A stretch of DNA of 8,119 nucleotides from an uncultured Clostridium sp. (GTDB taxonomy: Bacteria; Bacillota; Clostridia; Lachnospirales; Lachnospiraceae): positions 1-8,119 of the forward strand of contig CAMEWU010000101.1 in the NCBI GenBank assembly GCA_945946715.1, read 5' to 3'. The position numbers and the translations under genes were made by a program. Positions 1 through 5,787 of this stretch are shown piece after piece. Below the pieces are notes generated by a model. That model was given only the letters and a program-made list of their open reading frames with translations, did not search any database and had not been told where the DNA came from. Each line of letters opens with the position of its first letter. The first letter of the stretch is position 1.

Positions 1-845
1 ATTTCTCCGTGAATCGTATGTTGACAGCAGACTGTTACAAACAGCGTATGGAAAATGGTTTGACCTTCTTCGAGTTCAACTACCTGTTAATGCAGGCATA
101 TGACTTCTACAAATTAAACCAGATGTTTGGCTGTAAAGTAGAAATGGGTGGCGATGATCAATGGTCTAACATCCTTGCCGGTGCAGATTTGATTCGTAGA
201 AAGAAGCTGGCAGAAGAAGGAGCAGATGGTGCGGAACTTAAGAAAGACCCGGCTTTTGGTTTAACCTTTACTTTATTAACTACTTCTGACGGAAAGAAGA
301 TGGGTAAAACCATGAAGGGTGCTGTTTGGCTTGACCCGAACAAGACCAGTCCTTATGAGTTTTATCAATACTGGAGAAATATTGAAGACAGCAACGTGGA
401 ACGATGCTTAGGTTTACTTACCTTCCTGCCAATGGATGAGGTTCGCCGTCTGGGTGCCTTAGAAGGTGCAGAAATTAACAAAGCCAAAGAAGTCCTTGCT
501 TATGAAATCACCAAGATTGTACATGGGGAAGAAGAAGCAAAGAAGGCACAGGAAGCGGCAAGAACTGTATTTGCAAGCGGCGGTATCAGTGAAAATATGC
601 CAAGTATTACTTATACTAAGGCACAGTTAGATGAGGGTATCGATCTGATTTCGGTTTTGGTAGATACCAAGCTTTGCAGTGGTCGTGGAGATGCAAGACG
701 AAATATGGAGCAAGGTGGCGTAAAAATCAATGATGATAAGGTAACGGACCCAACCAGAAAATTACTGGAATCAGATATGGTTGATGGTGCTATTATTATC
801 CGAAAAGGTAAGAAAAACATTTATAAAGTTGTGATTGAAGGATAA
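1..845 (+). CDS. tyrS: Tyrosine--tRNA ligase (TyrRS), C-terminal part, 5' end outside window
   Basis: This class I aminoacyl-tRNA synthetase activates tyrosine with ATP and charges tRNA-Tyr in the cytoplasm. The reading frame is open from base 3, so the gene begins upstream; the GTG at 9 is an internal Val codon, not a start. About 280 residues are visible and bacterial TyrRS is usually about 400-420, so roughly 130 are missing, including the HIGH motif. Visible marks are the tyrosine-pocket helix YLLMQAYDFY (about 81-110), the GGDDQWSNI motif (about 147-173), and the KMSKS-type loop as KMGKT (297-311). A C-terminal S4 RNA-binding domain, with LISVLV, SGRGDARR and GGVKIND, runs from about 625 to the end. 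The stop TAA at 843-845 is followed by a terminator. The identification is secure; any tyrosine T-box would lie upstream and cannot be seen. Confidence 0.97.
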   Translation, partial: FSVNRMLTADCYKQRMENGLTFFEFNYLLMQAYDFYKLNQMFGCKVEMGGDDQWSNILAGADLIRRKKLAEEGADGAELKKDPAFGLTFTLLTTSDGKKMGKTMKGAVWLDPNKTSPYEFYQYWRNIEDSNVERCLGLLTFLPMDEVRRLGALEGAEINKAKEVLAYEITKIVHGEEEAKKAQEAARTVFASGGISENMPSITYTKAQLDEGIDLISVLVDTKLCSGRGDARRNMEQGGVKINDDKVTDPTRKLLESDMVDGAIIIRKGKKNIYKVVIEG

Positions 846-851
846 TAAATC

Positions 852-880
852 AAACGAGAGGTTCCGACCTCTCGTTTTCT
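852..880 (+). terminator. Rho-independent terminator of tyrS
   Basis: An 11-bp perfect stem (852-862 with 867-877) encloses the tetraloop TCCG and runs into a T-rich tail at 875-880. It begins 7 bases after the tyrS stop and ends 17 bases before the next start codon, so it should separate tyrS from the radical SAM gene or limit readthrough into it. Confidence 0.9.
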
Positions 881-896
881 GTCATAGGAGAATACA

Positions 897-2762
897 ATGG
901 AAAAATTAGCTTTATCGGATGAGATTCTCATGGAAATTGAGAAGCCAGCCCGTTACATCGGAAACGAAGTCAATAGTGTTGTGAAAGATAAATCAAAGAT
1001 TGATGTACGGTTTTGTATGTGTTTCCCGGATGCATATGAAATTGGTATGTCTCATTTGGGAATTCAGATTTTATATGACATGTTCAACCGTATGGAGGAT
1101 GTTTGGTGTGAACGTGTTTATTCCCCTTGGCCGGATTTGGACAAGATTATGCGGGAACAGAAGATTCCCCTGTTTGCCCTGGAGTCTCAAGACCCAATCA
1201 AAGAGTTTGATTTTCTTGGCATTACCCTTCAGTATGAAATGTGTTACACCAATGTTCTTCAAGTCATTGATTTAAGCCAGATTCCGTTGATTGCAACGGA
1301 ACGTGGGGAGAATGACCCAATTGTAATTGGTGGAGGACCTTGTAGCTACAATCCGGAACCCATTGCTGACTTTTTTGATTTGTTTTATATCGGAGAAGGC
1401 GAGACGGTTTATCGGGATTTGATGGATGCCTATAAGCAGAATAAACAAAAGGGCGGTTCCCGCAAGGAATTTCTGGAATTGGCGGCTGAAATTGAGGGAA
1501 TTTATGTTCCTCAATTCTATGATGTTTCTTATCATGATGACGGTACCATTGCCAGTTTTGAACCTAATAATTGTCATGCTAGAAAAAAGATTAAAAAACA
1601 GGTAGTCATGGACTTTGACCATACACCATATCCTATGAAACCGGTTGTTCCATATATCAAAGCAACGCAGGATCGTGTTACCCTGGAAATTCAGCGTGGC
1701 TGTATTCGTGGTTGTCGATTCTGTCAGGCAGGAGCCATTTACCGTCCGACCAGAGAGAAAAATGTGGAATTGATGAAGCAGTATGCCTTAGAAATGATTC
1801 GTAATACCGGACATGAAGAAATTACTTTAAGTTCGTTAAGCTCCAGTGACTATACAGCATTACCGGAGCTGACGGAGTTCCTGATAGAAGAAATGGGTAA
1901 ATTAAAGGTAAATATTGCCTTGCCTTCTCTGCGAATTGATGCTTTTTCTTTAGATGTTATGAAACGGGTTCAGGATATTAAGAAAAGTAGTTTAACTTTT
2001 GCTGCAGAGGCTGGTACCCAACGGCTTCGTAATGTCATTAACAAAGGATTAACTGAGGAAATGATACGGGAGGGTGCTATGAAAGCCTTTCGTGGTGGCT
2101 GGACAAAAGTGAAATTCTACTTTATGGTTGGTCTGCCTACGGAAACAGAAGAGGACTTAATGGGAATACCGGAGCTTTGTGAACAGCTTGCCGTGGATTA
2201 TTATACCATTCCAAAGGAAGAGCGAATTGGTAAAGTGTCGATTACAGCAAGTTCGTCTTTCTTTGTACCAAAGCCATTTACTCCATTTCAATGGGCTTCC
2301 ATGAATACAGAGGAAGAATTCCTGCAAAAAGCAAGATTTGTCAAGGACGGTTTCTTCCAGCAAAAGAACCGGAAGAGTCTGAATTACCGGTATCACGATG
2401 CAGATTTAACCATTATGGAGGGCATTTTCGCAAGAGGTGACCGGAAGCTTTGTCCGGCTATTTTACAAGCTTATCAAGATGGCTGTATCTTTGACGCCTG
2501 GCATGAAATGTTTCATCAGGAAATCTGGGACAAGGCTTTTGAAGACCATAAGATTGATATTGATTTCTATACCCATCGGGAACGGTCGGTAGATGAGATA
2601 CTTCCATGGGATTTTATTGACATTGGTGTGACTAAGCAATTCTTTATTCGGGAATGGGAACGGGCGAAACGTGGAGAGGTTACGCCGAACTGCAAACAGC
2701 AGTGTTCCGGCTGTGGAGCAGCAACATTTAAAGGAGGTGTCTGCTTTGAAAATAAGAATTAA
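897..2762 (+). CDS. TIGR03960-type radical SAM protein with B12-binding-like N-terminal domain
   Basis: This is a 621-aa radical S-adenosylmethionine enzyme of unassigned reaction, resembling the TIGR03960 family. Residues about 15-200 look like the cobalamin-binding-type Rossmann domain of class B radical SAM proteins (PDAYEIGMSHLG near 44-55, GGGPCSYNPEP at 145-155, GEGE at 166-169), but I see no DxHxxG cobalamin ligand motif. The radical SAM core starts near 260. Its [4Fe-4S] site is C269-x3-C273-x2-C276 in RGCIRGCRFC, followed by LSSLSSSDY (311-319), FAAEAGTQRLR (368-378) and VGLPTET (411-417). A second cluster, C599-x3-C603-x2-C606 plus C616, lies at the extreme C-terminus and could bind another metal centre. 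The start is ATG 897 with AGGAG at 886-890. The 3' end overlaps the partner gene by 17 bases. I saw no clear promoter in the 51-base gap upstream. Confidence 0.9.
   Translation: MEKLALSDEILMEIEKPARYIGNEVNSVVKDKSKIDVRFCMCFPDAYEIGMSHLGIQILYDMFNRMEDVWCERVYSPWPDLDKIMREQKIPLFALESQDPIKEFDFLGITLQYEMCYTNVLQVIDLSQIPLIATERGENDPIVIGGGPCSYNPEPIADFFDLFYIGEGETVYRDLMDAYKQNKQKGGSRKEFLELAAEIEGIYVPQFYDVSYHDDGTIASFEPNNCHARKKIKKQVVMDFDHTPYPMKPVVPYIKATQDRVTLEIQRGCIRGCRFCQAGAIYRPTREKNVELMKQYALEMIRNTGHEEITLSSLSSSDYTALPELTEFLIEEMGKLKVNIALPSLRIDAFSLDVMKRVQDIKKSSLTFAAEAGTQRLRNVINKGLTEEMIREGAMKAFRGGWTKVKFYFMVGLPTETEEDLMGIPELCEQLAVDYYTIPKEERIGKVSITASSSFFVPKPFTPFQWASMNTEEEFLQKARFVKDGFFQQKNRKSLNYRYHDADLTIMEGIFARGDRKLCPAILQAYQDGCIFDAWHEMFHQEIWDKAFEDHKIDIDFYTHRERSVDEILPWDFIDIGVTKQFFIREWERAKRGEVTPNCKQQCSGCGAATFKGGVCFENKN
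2730..2739 (+). promoter_or_regulatory. Strong ribosome binding site that fixes a TTG start
   Basis: AAAGGAGGTG is almost fully complementary to the 16S 3' end. It lies inside the last codons of the radical SAM gene (FKGGV) and is 8 bases from the TTG at 2746, counted from AGGAGG. This decides the start of the downstream gene and makes translational coupling likely. The earlier in-frame ATG at 2671 has no comparable site, and the GTG at 2737 is part of this site. Confidence 0.85.
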
Positions 2763-3441
2763 ATATGCCAAAACAGGTGTACTCCGATACATTGGACATT
2801 TAGATGTGATGCGGTACTTTCAAAAAGCCCTTCGAAGGGCCGGATTAGATGTTGCTTATTCTCAAGGATATAGTCCTCATCAACTGATTACCTTTGCGGC
2901 ACCCTTAGGCTTGGGTGTAACCAGTGAAGGAGAATACTTTGATGCAGAAATGAATTCTGTTACCACCAGTGCTGATATGGTAGAACGTTTGAATGCAACT
3001 ATGGCAGAAGGCATGGAAATCAAAGATATTGTTGCTCTGAAAGAAGGAGCTAAGACCGCAATGGCAGTAGTTGCCGGTTCAGACTATCTGGTAGACTTTC
3101 GGGAAGGATATGTGGAGCCGGAACGCTTTTTACAGGCGGTAGATGCCTTTTATGCACAGGAGCATATTGAGATTATTAAAGTGTCTAAGACAAAGGAAAC
3201 ACTTATGGATATTAAGCCATTTATTTATCAAATGGAGATACGGGATAACCGGATTTATATGCTGCTTTCCACCGGAAGCGTGGATAATATAAAACCGGAA
3301 CTTGTTATGGAGGCTATGTGTAAGTATTTACAGGTAGAATATCAGAAAATGGCGTTTCAGGTACATCGATTAGAAACCTATATGCGAAACGAACAGGGAG
3401 AACTGGTGTCGTTGTTAGAGGCTGGAGACAGAATAAGTTAA
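2746..3441 (+). CDS. Radical SAM-linked protein, TIGR03936 / DUF2344 type
   Basis: This 231-aa protein belongs to a family found next to, or fused to, TIGR03960 radical SAM proteins, so it probably acts as their partner or substrate-handling subunit; no reaction is established. Recognition rests on the N-terminal signature: RYIGHLDVMRYFQKALRRAG (residues 14-33), AYSQGYSPHQ (37-46), FAAPLGLG (50-57) and SEGEYFD (60-66). The rest is a mixed alpha/beta region without motifs I can name. I chose the TTG at 2746 because the strong ribosome binding site sits 8 bases before it and because MKIRIKYAKTG is how family members begin. Starting at ATG 2671 would add 25 residues unlike the family that merely shadow the upstream gene. 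The gene overlaps the radical SAM gene by 17 bases and ends 17 bases before the RNase start I prefer, so the three look like one operon. Confidence 0.88.
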   Translation: MKIRIKYAKTGVLRYIGHLDVMRYFQKALRRAGLDVAYSQGYSPHQLITFAAPLGLGVTSEGEYFDAEMNSVTTSADMVERLNATMAEGMEIKDIVALKEGAKTAMAVVAGSDYLVDFREGYVEPERFLQAVDAFYAQEHIEIIKVSKTKETLMDIKPFIYQMEIRDNRIYMLLSTGSVDNIKPELVMEAMCKYLQVEYQKMAFQVHRLETYMRNEQGELVSLLEAGDRIS

Positions 3442-3458
3442 AGGATTGGGTGTCCATA

Positions 3459-4658
3459 ATGACAAAAGAATTAGTAATAACCAATTATGAAAATCGTATA
3501 TGTGCCTGCTTATATGAAGATAGTCAATTAATGGAACTTCAAGTGTTGTCAAAGGATTCCAACACCAACAGTCAGAACCAACTGATGAATAATTCTGACA
3601 TTTTAGGGAATATCTATGTGGCAAAGGTGCAAAATGTAGTTAAAAATCTGGATGCTGCATTTGTAGAGATTCAACCGGGGCTTGTGTGTTATTATTCCTT
3701 AAAGGAAAATCATCATCATTTTTTGAATCCGAAGAATACGGATAAGGTAGTCATAGGTGATGAACTGTTAGTACAGGTGACCAAGGAAGCAATCAAAACG
3801 AAAGCTCCTTTGGTCGGCTCTGAATTACAGTTAACCGGCAATCTGGTCATTGTAACCTACGGAAATGGAAATGTGGGAATTTCCAATAAACTTCCAAAGG
3901 ATGAAAAGACACAGGCAATGAAGGCATCTATAGAAACCAAACTGCCGGAGGGATATGGAGCCATTATTCGAACCAATGCCTATGAAAGTTCCATAGAAGC
4001 CTTAGAACAGGAATTTGACCGTTTATTGCAGAAACTATTCCATATTGTGGAACAGGCAAAATTCCACAAGGCATATTCCTGTCTGTATCAGGAACGAACA
4101 CCACTGGCAAAATTGCTGGATGATTATAATAATAAAGATTTAGTTCGTATCATTACAGATGTTCCAGAGGTACAAGAAGAACTGACTGAACTATTACCGG
4201 AAGAAGATAAGAGTAAGGTCGAATACTTCCAACCGGGACTTCAACCTTTATATGCCATTTACCGGCTGGACAGGGATTGGAACGAACTGACCGGAAAGCG
4301 TGTATGGCTGAAATCCGGTGCTTATCTGGTTATTGAACAGACAGAAGCAATGGTTGTCATTGATGTCAATACAGGAAAGTCTTTAAATAAGAAAAACCGG
4401 GAGGAGCATTTTCTGAAAGTCAATCAGGAAGCCGCAACCGAAATAGCCCGCCAACTTAGACTACGGAATCTATCCGGTATCATTCTGATTGATTTTATCG
4501 ATATGGAGAAGCTTGAGTATAAAGAACGGTTAGTGGAGCATCTTTGCAGAGAAATTAAGAAAGACCGAATACAGACCAATTACATTGATATGACAAGGTT
4601 GAATCTGGTGGAACTGACAAGAAAGAAAGTGCGAAAATCGTTGGGTGAGGTACTGTGA
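3459..4658 (+). CDS. rng: Ribonuclease E/G family endoribonuclease, lacking zinc link and small domain
   Basis: Single-strand-specific, 5'-end-sensitive endoribonucleases of this family process rRNA and decay mRNA. The 399-aa product has an S1-like RNA-binding region at about 45-125 (ILGNIYVAKVQNVV, then LDAAFVEI), an RNase H-like and 5'-sensor region (GAIIRTNA near 167-174), and a DNase I-like catalytic part. Both magnesium-binding aspartates are present: D302 in VVIDVNTGKS and D345 in IILIDFIDME. The chain stops after the TRKKVRKSLGEVL helix, exactly where E. coli RNase E/G continue into the zinc-link cysteines (CPxC) and the small domain; those parts are absent and the next frames hold no remnant. 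I prefer ATG 3459 because MTKELVIT matches family N-termini and GGTG at 3449-3452 is well spaced. GTG 3450 is an alternative giving 402 aa. E versus G cannot be told apart, and rng is used by size and context. Confidence 0.9.
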   Translation: MTKELVITNYENRICACLYEDSQLMELQVLSKDSNTNSQNQLMNNSDILGNIYVAKVQNVVKNLDAAFVEIQPGLVCYYSLKENHHHFLNPKNTDKVVIGDELLVQVTKEAIKTKAPLVGSELQLTGNLVIVTYGNGNVGISNKLPKDEKTQAMKASIETKLPEGYGAIIRTNAYESSIEALEQEFDRLLQKLFHIVEQAKFHKAYSCLYQERTPLAKLLDDYNNKDLVRIITDVPEVQEELTELLPEEDKSKVEYFQPGLQPLYAIYRLDRDWNELTGKRVWLKSGAYLVIEQTEAMVVIDVNTGKSLNKKNREEHFLKVNQEAATEIARQLRLRNLSGIILIDFIDMEKLEYKERLVEHLCREIKKDRIQTNYIDMTRLNLVELTRKKVRKSLGEVL

Positions 4659-4674
4659 AATATCACGATTTTTT
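4634..4674 (+). terminator. Possible weak terminator straddling the RNase E/G stop codon
   Basis: An 8-bp inverted repeat, AAAATCGT (4634-4641) with ACGATTTT (4665-4672), spans the stop codon. Inside it lies a small hairpin GTGA-AATA-TCAC (4655-4666), directly followed by GA and six T (4669-4674). The two structures compete for two bases. The arrangement fits termination at the end of the three-gene unit, but the stems are short or AT-rich and the strength is uncertain. Confidence 0.4.
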
Positions 4675-4710
4675 AATAATACGAAATAAAAATATTAACC
4701 AAGCAACCAT
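4663..4710 (-). CDS. Possible tiny ORF for a hydrophobic 15-aa peptide (speculative)
   Basis: On the minus strand a GGAGG (plus-strand complement at 4719-4723) lies 8 bases before an ATG that opens a 15-codon frame, MVAWLIFLFRIIKKS, ended by TGA. The peptide has a hydrophobic core with basic residues at its end, as in small membrane-active type I toxins or leader peptides. The start codon is the 3' part of the stem CATATAC/GTATATG, and the ribosome binding site lies in the 20-base loop, so translation could be structure-controlled. I found no convincing minus-strand promoter; TATACT just upstream is only a possible -10. A frame this short can arise by chance, and AT-rich DNA read as codons tends to look hydrophobic. 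I do not recognise the peptide. Confidence 0.22.
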   Translation of the reverse strand: MVAWLIFLFRIIKKS

Positions 4711-4830
4711 ATACAATACCTCCTATATATATTAGTATATGCAACAGAATCAGTGGGTATACAGAAAGTATTTCAGAACTTTTTGCATAGCTTAACAGTA
4801 TTAAGACATAAATTCATCGACAAAATAAAT

Positions 4831-4859
4831 TATGGTTTCTATGAAAAATATGCTATAAT
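4831..4859 (+). promoter_or_regulatory. Extended -10 promoter for the MNT/HEPN pair
   Basis: TGC-TATAAT (4851-4859) is an extended -10 element with a perfect TATAAT hexamer. The -35 region 17 bases upstream (TATGGT, 4831-4836) is poor, as is common when the TGn extension is present. Transcription would start near 4866, inside the 8-bp palindrome AAACGTTT (4865-4872), which is a candidate operator for autoregulation. The leader to the ATG at 4928 would be about 60 bases. Confidence 0.55.
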
Positions 4860-4917
4860 AATACAAACGTTTTAGATATTATTTTCAAGCTAAGGAATAA
4901 CCGGAAATCTTTAATAT

Positions 4918-4923
4918 GGGGTG
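4918..4923 (+). promoter_or_regulatory. Ribosome binding site that decides the nucleotidyltransferase start
   Basis: GGGGTG can form six continuous pairs (one G-U) with the 16S 3' end and ends 4 bases before ATG 4928. It overlaps the earlier in-frame ATG at 4916, whose own nearest purine run (AAGGAA, 4892-4897) is 18 bases away. The third ATG, at 4937, is 13 bases from GGGGTG. This favours 4928. Confidence 0.6.
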
Positions 4924-4927
4924 TTTT

Positions 4928-5209
4928 ATGAATACAATGTCTATAGAAAATATAATCAAGCAAGTCGTGGCAATCTGTAGAAAGAACGGTGTCAAACACT
5001 TGAAATTATTCGGTTCTTTTGCAACTGGAACGAGTACCGACACAAGCGATATCGATTTTGTAATATATGGTTGCAACAATATCCAAGCATTGGAAGAAGA
5101 TTTGGATCAAATAGAAACTTTAAGAAAAATCGATATCTTTAATTTTGATGATATCCATAATGAATTTTTATTGGAGGACATAGAATTATATGGCAAACAA
5201 ATATATTAA
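4928..5209 (+). CDS. mntA: Minimal nucleotidyltransferase, MntA/HI0073-like, probable antitoxin
   Basis: This 93-aa protein is a stand-alone nucleotidyltransferase of the polymerase-beta fold. The signature GS-x10-DxD is exact: G29-S30, ten residues, then D41-I-D43 in GSFATGTSTDTSDID. A third acidic residue, D69 in RKIDIF, completes the metal-binding triad, so the enzyme looks active. In the studied Shewanella MntA-HepT system the nucleotidyltransferase attaches AMP to a tyrosine of its HEPN partner and neutralises it; applying that role here is an inference. The start ATG 4928 is chosen from the ribosome binding site; ATG 4916 would add MGCF. The gene overlaps the HEPN gene by 20 bases, which supports coupled translation. 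It is much more AT-rich than the RNase gene before it and interrupts an otherwise core locus, so it was probably acquired. The symbol follows the system, not proven orthology. Confidence 0.85.
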   Translation: MNTMSIENIIKQVVAICRKNGVKHLKLFGSFATGTSTDTSDIDFVIYGCNNIQALEEDLDQIETLRKIDIFNFDDIHNEFLLEDIELYGKQIY

Positions 5210-5621
5210 CCGTTACAATTCTTTTTGCAAAAGCTTGTCAAATTTAACAAAAAGCAAAACTGCAGATATGAATGCTGATTTTGTTTTGGAGGGAACGATA
5301 CAAATTTTCAATCTTACATTTGATATTGCATGGAAAGTGATGAAAGATATTCTTGTGAAACAGATGGGTATGGTTGACTTTGCTCTTGGTTCTCCAAGAG
5401 AGGTTTTGCGAGCAGCTTTCAACAATGGTATCATTGATGATGATAATTGGATGAAAATGCTTAATTGTAGAAATCAATTAGCTCATGATTATGATGGCTC
5501 ATATGCAAGAGAAGTATTTCAAACTATTGTGACTATATATTATGACTTGTTCACAAAATTTAAAAGTAAGTGTTCTGACTATTATAGTGAAGATGTTTTA
5601 AAGGATTTAGATCATTTTTAA
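5190..5621 (+). CDS. hepT: HEPN-family nucleotidyltransferase partner, HI0074/HepT-like, probable toxin
   Basis: This 143-aa, apparently all-helical protein belongs to the HI0074-type nucleotidyltransferase substrate-binding family of the HEPN superfamily. Family marks are FDIAWKVMKDIL (44-55), GSPREVLRAAFNNGIIDDDNW (67-87, read in two parts) and the HEPN active-site motif R-x4-H-x-Y at R94, H99 and Y101 (RNQLAHDY). In studied HepT proteins this motif makes an RNase, and the tyrosine is the residue AMPylated by MntA; all three residues are intact here. The start is ATG 5190 with GGAGG at 5173-5177, inside the upstream gene, at a longish 12-base spacing. I see no hairpin terminator after the stop. 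The annotation as a type VII-like toxin is inferred from motif and pairing. An alternative is a non-toxic substrate-binding subunit, as HI0074 was first described. Confidence 0.85.
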   Translation: MANKYINRYNSFCKSLSNLTKSKTADMNADFVLEGTIQIFNLTFDIAWKVMKDILVKQMGMVDFALGSPREVLRAAFNNGIIDDDNWMKMLNCRNQLAHDYDGSYAREVFQTIVTIYYDLFTKFKSKCSDYYSEDVLKDLDHF

Positions 5622-5672
5622 TGTTTATTGCATAAATTCTAACTTCTTGCTTCAAATATTTCATAAATTTTA

Positions 5673-5701
5673 TTGACTTTATTTTCCTAAACGGTTATAA
5701 T
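5673..5701 (+). promoter_or_regulatory. Near-consensus sigma-A promoter for rplU-prp-rpmA
   Basis: TTGACT (5673-5678), a 17-base spacer and TATAAT (5696-5701) form a nearly perfect housekeeping promoter. Transcription should start about 5707-5708, giving a leader of about 80 bases before rplU. It makes the ribosomal operon independent of the genes upstream, including the accessory pair. Confidence 0.9.
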
Positions 5702-5707
5702 ATTTGA

Positions 5708-5770
5708 GTGTGCCGCACAACGAGGTCGAAGTGTGTCCATTTGACACCACCATAGTTGGCGAGTAATGAT
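5708..5770 (+). promoter_or_regulatory. Structured rplU leader, probable L21-type autoregulatory leader
   Basis: The transcribed leader contains a hairpin GTGTC-CATTT-GACAC (5733-5747), a smaller TGTG-CCG-CACA hairpin (5709-5719), and CAAC/GTTG complementarity (5718-5721 with 5755-5758) that could close an outer stem. It lies between the promoter and the rplU ribosome binding site. Firmicutes have a known L21 leader (Rfam L21_leader) in just this place, by which free L21 is thought to repress its own operon. The fold was judged by eye and not scored against the family model. Confidence 0.6.
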
Positions 5771-5787
5771 AAAAGGAGGATACCAAT

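Larger units (their letters stand above)
4659..4927. other. AT-rich intergenic stretch between RNase E/G and the MNT/HEPN pair
   Basis: This 269-base stretch is visibly richer in A and T than the genes before it. It holds the T-tract of a possible terminator, a 7-bp inverted repeat CATATAC/GTATATG (4708-4714 and 4735-4741), a possible 15-codon minus-strand ORF, and an extended -10 promoter at 4851-4859 facing the nucleotidyltransferase gene. I see no remnant of the RNase zinc-link domain, no transposase and no tRNA. Between about 4745 and 4845 nothing is recognisable. Confidence 0.7.

Noticed and set aside
9..11. GTG as the start of tyrS
   Set aside because: The frame is open before it (Phe-Ser) and the product would lack the first third of the catalytic domain, including the HIGH motif. 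It is an internal Val codon of a gene cut by the window edge.
1272..1622. 116-aa minus-strand frame inside the radical SAM gene
   Set aside because: It is the antisense shadow of a strongly conserved coding region, with no ribosome binding site or recognisable motif. The same holds for the other minus-strand frames within tyrS, the HEPN gene, rplU, prp and obgE.
2671..2745. ATG-started N-terminal extension of the radical SAM-linked protein
   Set aside because: It gives 25 residues unlike the family, lies in a shifted frame over the conserved C-terminus of the radical SAM gene, and has no ribosome binding site. The TTG at 2746 has an excellent one.
4656..4658. TGA at the zinc-link position read as selenocysteine
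   Set aside because: The codons after it soon reach TAA and do not encode the CPxC motif, and I see no convincing SECIS-like hairpin placed just after the codon. The small hairpin there fits a weak terminator better.
4817..4822. TCGACA as the -35 element of the MNT/HEPN promoter
   Set aside because: It lies 31 bases from the TATAAT, far beyond a workable 16-18 base spacer.
4916..4927. ATG 4916 as the start of the nucleotidyltransferase
   Set aside because: Its nearest purine run is 18 bases away, while GGGGTG right after it is placed for ATG 4928. The four extra residues carry no conserved feature.
4807..5639. 9-base direct repeat CATAAATTC at 4807-4815 and 5631-5639 flanking the MNT/HEPN pair
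   Set aside because: It would be attractive as an insertion footprint, but the flanks are very AT-rich, a near copy (CATAAATTT) occurs at about 5662, and no recombinase or terminal inverted repeats are present. Chance is the simpler explanation.
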